Shown here one piece after another: positions 5,298 through 9,992 of a stretch of DNA of 9,992 nt. The translations under genes were made by a program, and so were the position numbers. Numbering within the stretch: the stretch's first letter is position 1; every line of letters starts with the position of its first letter. Location: positions 1-9,992 of the forward strand of contig JAOAEN010000026.1 in NCBI GenBank assembly GCA_026416775.1. The letters run 5' to 3'. The notes beneath the pieces are model-generated. The model ran no database searches, was not told where the DNA came from, and saw only the letters and a list, made by a program, of their open reading frames with translations. The stretch comes from Dehalococcoidales bacterium. GTDB lineage: Bacteria; Chloroflexota; Dehalococcoidia; Dehalococcoidales; RBG-16-60-22.

Positions 5298-6993
5298 TAA
5301 CGATTCCTCGGGCACCGAAAAGCCCGCACCGAAGACGCTTGGTGAGATGCTCATTGAAGAGGGCCTCATCACCCGGGAACAGCTGGACAATGCCCTTGAA
5401 ATCCAGCGCCGGCAGGGAGGCACCCTGAGCGAAATTCTGGTCAAACGCGGCATGGTCAGGCCGGAGCAACTGGCGATGATCCTCAGCATCAAGCTCAATT
5501 TGCCGCTCATTGACCTGAAGCGGCATGTCGTCCAGCCCCAGGCCCTCAGGCTCATCCCCGAGGAAATGGCACGACGCTACCGCCTCATCCCGCTTGATAT
5601 CATCAACGGGGCACTCCACGTGGTCATGGCAAACCCCGAAGATATCCGCGCCATTGAGGATGTCAAAGCCCAGGCAAGGATGAGGGTCGAGATCGCCCTC
5701 GGGGTTCCGGATGACATTGAACGGGCGATCAACATGAACTACCGCTCCGTAGCGGCGATCGAGCGCGAGATCAGCCAGCTTGCCCCGGCGCAGGGCACGG
5801 AGACAAAACCGGTAACCAGGGAAGAGGCAAGTACACCCATCACGGAAACGCTCGACCTCCTCATCACTCAGGCAATCCAAGACCGCGCTTCCGATATCCA
5901 CATTGAGCCGCAGGAAGATAGGCTGCGGGTGCGTTTCCGCATTGACGGTATCCTGCACGACATGTTTTCCTTTCCCCTCGCCGTCCACTCGCCGCTGGTG
6001 TCACGGGTGAAGATCCTCGCCGATATGGACATCTCCGAGCAGAGACGCCCTCAGGACGGACAGTTCTCCTTCAAGACCGGCGACAGGGAAGTGGACATCC
6101 GCGTTGCCACCATGGAAACGCTCCACGGCGAGAGAGTCACCCTGAGGATCCTGGACAAATCGCTGGCACTCTTTACGCTGCGCGAGCTCGGGCTTCAGCC
6201 CGAAATCCTGAAGAAATATCACACCCTTCTGAAAAGCCCCCACGGCATGATACTGGTGGGCGGACCTACAGGCTCGGGCAAGACCACCACCCTCTACGCC
6301 TCCATCAACGAGCTTGACCGTAACGAGTCCAACATCATGACCATTGAAGACCCCATTGAATACCAGTTCAACGACATCAACCAGAGTCAGGTGAACCCCA
6401 AGGCCGGCATTACCTTTGCCACCGGGCTGCGTGCCATCATGCGCCACGACCCCGATATCATCCTCATCGGTGAAATCCGCGACGGCGACACCGCAGCCAC
6501 CGCGGTGCAGGCTGCCCTCACCGGGCACCTGGTGCTCTCCTCAATCCATGCCAATGACGCGGTCGGGGTATTGTTCCGCCTGATTGACCTCGGTGTTGAA
6601 GCCTCAGCCATCACGACCACCCTCATCGGCGTCATTTCCCAGCGCATGGTGCGCCGCATCTGTCCCAACTGCAAAGCACCCTACAAGCCCGATGGGGAAG
6701 AACTGGCATTCTACCTGCAGGAAATGAAGGGCAGCGCCCCCGGATTCTTTTACGGTATGGGATGTAACCTCTGCGCCGGCACCGGGTACCGCGGGCGGAC
6801 GGGTATCTTCGAGCTCCTGGTGATGAGCGAACCCATACGGCGCATGCTGCGCCAGTCGGCCAGTGCTTCCGAAATAAGGACACAGGCACTCGCCGAAGGT
6901 ATGATAACCATGAAGCGTGACGGGCTATTGAAGGTGCAGGAGGGCATCACCACCATCAGCGAGGTGATCCGCGGCGTTTTCTCGGTCATCTAG
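5284..6993 (+). CDS. pilB: Type IV pilus assembly ATPase PilB (GspE/PulE family)
   Basis: This 569-residue hexameric cytosolic ATPase powers pilin polymerisation. An N-terminal GspE/MshE-type domain (about 18-150, beginning LGEMLIEEGLIT) precedes the N2 and RecA-like domains. Walker A is GPTGSGKTT with Lys333, and the Walker B region DPDIILIGEIRD has Glu397. The His box is LVLSSIHAND. A zinc-binding tetracysteine, CPNC (460-463) and CNLC (494-497), marks the assembly/secretion branch and is absent from the retraction ATPase PilT. Only one N-terminal domain is present, so it matches GspE-length proteins as much as classical PilB. The start is GTG 5284, with GAGGAG 7 bases upstream, inside the end of the response regulator gene. 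pilC follows after 26 bases. No pilT is in the window, so retraction ability is unknown. Confidence 0.95.
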   Translation: MKRADNDSSGTEKPAPKTLGEMLIEEGLITREQLDNALEIQRRQGGTLSEILVKRGMVRPEQLAMILSIKLNLPLIDLKRHVVQPQALRLIPEEMARRYRLIPLDIINGALHVVMANPEDIRAIEDVKAQARMRVEIALGVPDDIERAINMNYRSVAAIEREISQLAPAQGTETKPVTREEASTPITETLDLLITQAIQDRASDIHIEPQEDRLRVRFRIDGILHDMFSFPLAVHSPLVSRVKILADMDISEQRRPQDGQFSFKTGDREVDIRVATMETLHGERVTLRILDKSLALFTLRELGLQPEILKKYHTLLKSPHGMILVGGPTGSGKTTTLYASINELDRNESNIMTIEDPIEYQFNDINQSQVNPKAGITFATGLRAIMRHDPDIILIGEIRDGDTAATAVQAALTGHLVLSSIHANDAVGVLFRLIDLGVEASAITTTLIGVISQRMVRRICPNCKAPYKPDGEELAFYLQEMKGSAPGFFYGMGCNLCAGTGYRGRTGIFELLVMSEPIRRMLRQSASASEIRTQALAEGMITMKRDGLLKVQEGITTISEVIRGVFSVI

Positions 6994-7019
6994 CGGGCAA
7001 ATTAAACGGCACAACTGAT

Positions 7020-8222
7020 ATGACCTACAGGTATCAGGCCTACACCAGCGATAAGAAAATTGTGAAAGGCGTGATTGAAGCCGCCTCGGAAAGTCTCGCC
7101 GAGGATGCCCTCTACCGTGCTGGCTACGAGCGCATCATCAGCCTTGAAGAAGTGACCAGGCCGTCCTTCAAGGGCTTCCTGCAGCCGGGCGTCCCGGTAC
7201 GGCACATCATTGATTTCTCCAGCCAGCTTGCCACCCTGCTCGGCTCGGGTATCGGGCTGGTCACCGCGCTTGACCTGCTTGCCGAACAGATAACCCAGAA
7301 AACCCTGCGCAAGACCGTTGAGGACATCGCCCGCCGGATCCGCGGGGGCAGCTCCTTTTCCGATGCGCTAAGCCAGCATCCCGCACTCTTCAACCAGACC
7401 TACTGCCAGGTGATCAGGGCAAGCGAACAGACGGGACGATTGGACATCGGTCTGAAACAGGCGGCGGGCTACCTCGAAAAGCGCCTGAACATGGCCCAGA
7501 AAATCAGGCGTGCCATGGTCTACCCGTCATTCGTCCTGATTACTGCCGTTCTCGTGGTCATCCTCCTGCTCACCGTTGCCCTGCCGCCGCTGCTCAACCT
7601 GTTCCAGTCCCTCAACGCGCCCCTCCCCTGGACCACCCGGTTCCTCATGGCGGTTGCGGGCTTCTTGCTTGACAACGGGCTATACCTGCTCCTGGCGCTT
7701 GCCGTCATCGTCCTCGGGGCCATCCTGCTCCTGCGTCTGCCTTCGGTAAAGCTGAAATGGGACGCAGGGGTGCTGAAACTCCCGCTCATCGGCAACGTCA
7801 TCACCGAACTGAACCTCCAGTCATTCTGCCAGACAACGGCGCTTCTCCTTCAGGCGGGGGTACGGCTGCCCGCCATCCTTGAGCTCGTCAGCAGCACGGG
7901 ACAGAACAGCACCGTCTGCCGGGTGCTCGGCAGGGTAAGAGAAAGACTCATCCAGGGAGAAGGGCTTTCCCGCCCGATGGCGGAAACGGGATTTTTCCCC
8001 CCGCTCATGGTGGAGATGGTGATGATCGGGGAAAAGAGCGGAACACTGGACACGACACTGGGCACACTCGCCGACTACTACGCGGAGAGGGTGAGCCGCC
8101 GTATCGACACCCTCATCACCGCCATTGAACCCACGCTTACCATCATCGTGGGGCTTGCTGTCATCTTCATTGCCCTCTCCATGATAACACCGCTATACAC
8201 AATACTGCGGGCGATACGCTAG
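7020..8222 (+). CDS. pilC: Type IV pilus inner-membrane platform protein PilC (GspF family)
   Basis: This 400-residue polytopic membrane protein anchors the assembly ATPase and passes its motion to the pilin subunits. Two homologous T2SSF domains lie at about 66-189 and 269-391, each with the family (A/G)E(Q/K)(S/T)G-x-LD signature: SEQTGRLD at 135-142 and GEKSGTLD at 337-344. Three membrane helices are visible, at about 168-190, 214-240 and 372-395. The length is typical of the family. The ATG at 7020 has no recognisable Shine-Dalgarno in the 26 bases after the pilB stop, and no alternative in-frame start exists, so initiation probably depends on ribosomes arriving from pilB. It is followed two bases later by the first minor prepilin. 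Confidence 0.95.
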   Translation: MTYRYQAYTSDKKIVKGVIEAASESLAEDALYRAGYERIISLEEVTRPSFKGFLQPGVPVRHIIDFSSQLATLLGSGIGLVTALDLLAEQITQKTLRKTVEDIARRIRGGSSFSDALSQHPALFNQTYCQVIRASEQTGRLDIGLKQAAGYLEKRLNMAQKIRRAMVYPSFVLITAVLVVILLLTVALPPLLNLFQSLNAPLPWTTRFLMAVAGFLLDNGLYLLLALAVIVLGAILLLRLPSVKLKWDAGVLKLPLIGNVITELNLQSFCQTTALLLQAGVRLPAILELVSSTGQNSTVCRVLGRVRERLIQGEGLSRPMAETGFFPPLMVEMVMIGEKSGTLDTTLGTLADYYAERVSRRIDTLITAIEPTLTIIVGLAVIFIALSMITPLYTILRAIR

Positions 8223-8224
8223 GC

Positions 8225-8668
8225 ATGATGAAAGGGAAATCAAGAAAGGACAGGCCATTCCGCTTCTGTCCTGCAGGCTACAGGCTGAAATACCCGGGGA
8301 CTTCTTCCGGGACGGCAGCCCAGCGCGGGATCGGACTTGTGGAGGTGCTGGTCGCGGTGGCTATCCTGGGGACAGCCGTAGTGGCATTTGTTAGCGCCCT
8401 TTCCGCGGGCTCAATTGCGGCGCGCAACCACGAAACGGTTGCCACCGCCCAGAGGCTGGCGCAGAGCCAGATGGAATACGTGAAGGCCCTCCCCTATGAT
8501 CCGGCTGCCACTACCTACCCGCAGATCACCGTCCCGGCAGGTTATAAAATTTCCGTCGCCGTAGCCCATCTGCCGGAAGGGGATGAGAATATCCAGGCAG
8601 TAACGGTAACCGTTCTCTACGATGGAGAGCCGATCACCGAGATCGAGGGCTACAAGACGAACCGATGA
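8225..8668 (+). CDS. Minor prepilin, GspI/PilV-like
   Basis: This 147-residue prepilin has a class III signal RG|IGLVEVLVAVAILGTAVVAF, with cleavage after Gly35 and Glu40 at mature position 5. The first mature residue is Ile rather than Phe. The first part of the mature protein (helix to about residue 80, SQMEYVKALPYDP) and the small beta domain fit GspI/PilV-type tip subunits. The leader is unusually long (35 residues, with many Arg/Lys) compared with 6-15 in most prepilins. No later in-frame start codon with a ribosome site was found to shorten it. The ATG lies two bases after the pilC stop and has no clear Shine-Dalgarno. The next gene starts in an ATGA overlap. The I-J-K order with the two genes that follow supports a role in initiating the pilus and forming its tip. 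Confidence 0.82.
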   Translation: MMKGKSRKDRPFRFCPAGYRLKYPGTSSGTAAQRGIGLVEVLVAVAILGTAVVAFVSALSAGSIAARNHETVATAQRLAQSQMEYVKALPYDPAATTYPQITVPAGYKISVAVAHLPEGDENIQAVTVTVLYDGEPITEIEGYKTNR

Positions 8669-9123
8669 AGGCACAAAGAGGGCTGACCCTGGTGGAAATG
8701 ATGGTGGTGATCGCCATTACCGGGATCATCGTGACCTTCCTGGGAGCCGCCATCTACCAGATGACCAGCGTTTCCAGCTACGGTTTTGCCCAGCTCACCA
8801 CGATCCACGAGCTGGAGACGATTGCCCGCTGGCTGAACATGGATGTGCCATCGGCAAGAGAAGCCCAGGGCGGGGCTACGCTCACCCTCACCATGACAGA
8901 CAACACCACGGTCATCTACACGCTATCCGGCACCAAGATGCTCCGCCTTACGGGTGGTTCGTCGCTCGTCCTCGGGCGCAACATCACCGACGCCCGGTTT
9001 ACTTACAACTCCGGGACGCGCACGGTTACCGCCCAGATCACCGCTTCCTACACCGGTCGCCACGTCGTAAGCCGGGATGCCACCTATCAGGTCCACCTGA
9101 GAGTTGACGAGGCAGCACCATGA
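8665..9123 (+). CDS. Minor prepilin, GspJ/PilW-like
   Basis: This 152-residue prepilin has a short leader MKAQRG, cleavage after Gly6, and the mature start LTLVEMMVVIAITGIIVTFLG with Glu at position 5. After the helix (to about residue 60) comes a beta-rich domain containing TLTLTMTDNTTVIYTLSG, then TARFT-like and QITASYTG strands, as in GspJ/PilW pseudopilins that read out as 'cannot tell family from sequence alone' beyond the N-terminus. Start and stop are both in ATGA overlaps (8665-8668 with the GspI-like gene and 9120-9123 with the repeat protein), so the three tip genes are likely made in fixed ratio. No cysteine is present, so it is not disulfide-stabilised. Confidence 0.85.
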   Translation: MKAQRGLTLVEMMVVIAITGIIVTFLGAAIYQMTSVSSYGFAQLTTIHELETIARWLNMDVPSAREAQGGATLTLTMTDNTTVIYTLSGTKMLRLTGGSSLVLGRNITDARFTYNSGTRTVTAQITASYTGRHVVSRDATYQVHLRVDEAAP

Positions 9124-9992
9124 AGGGCGAAAAAGGACAGGCACTTCCTCTGGCGATTTTGGCACTGGTAATCGGCTCACTCATCGTGGTGCCCTTCGTC
9201 AGCTACGCGGGGACCGTTCTTATCGGCTCGCGCACCTATGGGGAAGCGATAAGAGAGCAATACGCCACTGATGCCGGCGTGGAATACGCCATATGGCAGA
9301 TCATGCACGGCGAGCTCTCGGAAAACCTCACCAGAACGATAGAGGAAAGCCCTCACGAATACTGGCTCGATGTCAACGGTCTAGCCGTGAACATCACTAT
9401 TACGGTCTCAGCCAATACCAGCGACGGCAGCGGCGGCATCATCGGCGATCTCAGAAGGGTGGTTGCCCCCCCCCGCTTTGATCCCACCGCCTACACGCCG
9501 GTCCTCGCTAGTATCTCGGGGAATGTCTACGCCGTGGTCTACGGTGGCTCAACCAACCGCGGTTATGTTAAAACCATTACCATTAACTCAGATGGAAGCA
9601 TCGGCAGTGTGATTGCCACCTACCAGTTTGCGACTACGGCTTACACCCCGGTGATAACCCGCATCTCCGGCAACGTCTATGCCATCGCCTACCGCGGCTC
9701 GGGCAACCGCGGCTACCTCCAGACCGTCAGTATCAGCGCCAGCGGCAGTACTATAAGCCCCATCACCACCTTCCAGTTTGATAACAACGCCAGCGAACCA
9801 TCCATCATTCCCGTCTCCGGCAACGTCTACGGCATCGCCTACCGCGGCCCGAGCAACCGCGGTTACGTCCAGACCGTCAACATCAGCCCTAGCGGCAGTC
9901 CTATTAGCTCCGTCACCACCTTCCAGTTTGACACTACTGCCTATACCCCGGTACTAGCCCACGTCTCCGGTAATGTCTACGCCATCACCTAC
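9120..9992 (+). CDS. Modular minor pilin: GspK/PilX-like N-terminal anchor fused to a series of 50-residue repeats (partial, runs off right edge)
   Basis: The frame is open for 291 codons from ATG 9120 to the window edge without a stop. Residues 1-35 are MKGEKG, then a hydrophobic helix beginning QALPLAILALVIG. A prepilin peptidase site after Gly6 is plausible, but mature position 5 is Leu, not Glu. Lack of that Glu is a known trait of GspK-type tip subunits, and the position after GspI-like and GspJ-like genes supports this. Residues 36-119 keep PilX/GspK-like features (QYATDAGVEYAIWQIMHG, a helix near 48-65). From residue 120 the protein turns into repeats of exactly 50 residues (three complete, a fourth cut), each with an SGNVYA-(I/V) strand, an R-G-x-x-NRGY loop and a strand ending FQF. 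These suggest blades of a beta-propeller, probably a surface or adhesive head. A run of nine C (9466-9474) lies at the domain junction. Total length is unknown. Confidence 0.8.
   Translation, partial: MKGEKGQALPLAILALVIGSLIVVPFVSYAGTVLIGSRTYGEAIREQYATDAGVEYAIWQIMHGELSENLTRTIEESPHEYWLDVNGLAVNITITVSANTSDGSGGIIGDLRRVVAPPRFDPTAYTPVLASISGNVYAVVYGGSTNRGYVKTITINSDGSIGSVIATYQFATTAYTPVITRISGNVYAIAYRGSGNRGYLQTVSISASGSTISPITTFQFDNNASEPSIIPVSGNVYGIAYRGPSNRGYVQTVNISPSGSPISSVTTFQFDTTAYTPVLAHVSGNVYAITY
9466..9474 (+). repeat. C9 homopolymer at the anchor/repeat-domain junction
   Basis: Nine consecutive C lie in the coding strand, spelling Ala-Pro-Pro-Arg (codons 116-119) between the pilin-like part and repeat 1. 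In the sequence given, the frame is intact across it. Gain or loss of one C would put the repeat domain out of frame. Such tracts are known slippage sites and also common read or assembly errors, so both explanations stay open. Confidence 0.75.
9477..9992 (+). repeat. Tandem 150-bp (50-residue) coding repeats
   Basis: Units are 9477-9626, 9627-9776, 9777-9926 and the first 66 bases of a fourth from 9927. All are exactly 150 bp with no insertions. The most constant parts are SGNVYA(I/V/G), (Y)RG-x-x-NRGY and FQF(D). Units 2 and 3 are also close at the DNA level (for example in the stretch encoding SGNVY-x-IAYRG), pointing to recent duplication or gene conversion. The number of units beyond the window is not known. 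Confidence 0.9.

Noticed and set aside
5230..5988. Minus-strand open frame of 252 codons opposite pilB
   Set aside because: It is the antisense shadow of the pilB N-terminal domain, common in GC-rich coding DNA, with no domain signal or ribosome site.
9477..9992. Tandem repeat considered as CRISPR or intergenic repeat array
   Set aside because: The period is 150 bp with no conserved-repeat/variable-spacer pattern and one open reading frame throughout; it is a protein repeat.

Overview
The window reads as a chromosomal segment of a GC-rich anaerobe. My best guess is a member of the Chloroflexota, class Dehalococcoidia, or a similar subsurface lineage. This is inferred from a DsrC-type sulfur carrier next to an HdrD-like iron-sulfur protein, and from a compact pilus operon with no secretin or PilMNO genes in view. 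No 16S rRNA or universal marker is present, so the taxonomy is a guess. No tRNA, rRNA, CRISPR array, insertion sequence or phage gene was seen. No stretch longer than about 150 bases lacks a gene.

Positions 1-544 hold the tail of a cysteine-rich (CCG-type) HdrD/DsrK-like protein, then a complete 105-residue DsrC with both redox cysteines. This is the carrier-reductase pairing of dissimilatory sulfur metabolism. Convergent to dsrC is a cupin gene (541-1077, minus strand, TTG start); the two stop codons share one CTAG. The cupin gene and a glyoxalase II-like metallo-hydrolase (1180-1818, plus strand) diverge from 1078-1179. Two back-to-back sigma70-type promoters lie there, and the hydrolase transcript is predicted to be leaderless or nearly so.

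Positions 1899-9992 form a type IV pilus (type II secretion-like) operon on the plus strand. It starts with a promoter that carries a perfect 7-bp inverted repeat. Next come a short type IV prepilin, a six-transmembrane triple-PAS histidine kinase, a receiver-only response regulator, the PilB assembly ATPase and the PilC platform protein. Three minor prepilins follow in the order expected of a GspI-GspJ-GspK (PilV-PilW-PilX) tip complex. Kinase/regulator and regulator/ATPase overlap by 32 and 14 bases, and the tip genes are joined by ATGA overlaps, so the signalling pair and the motor look translationally coupled.

The most unusual gene is the last, which runs off the window. It has an N-terminal membrane anchor like GspK/PilX, then a C9 homopolymer, then a series of near-identical 50-residue (150-bp) repeats that look like a beta-propeller. 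I read it as a modular pilus-tip protein carrying a large repeat head. The C9 tract sits exactly at the join between anchor and head, where a slip would switch the head off.
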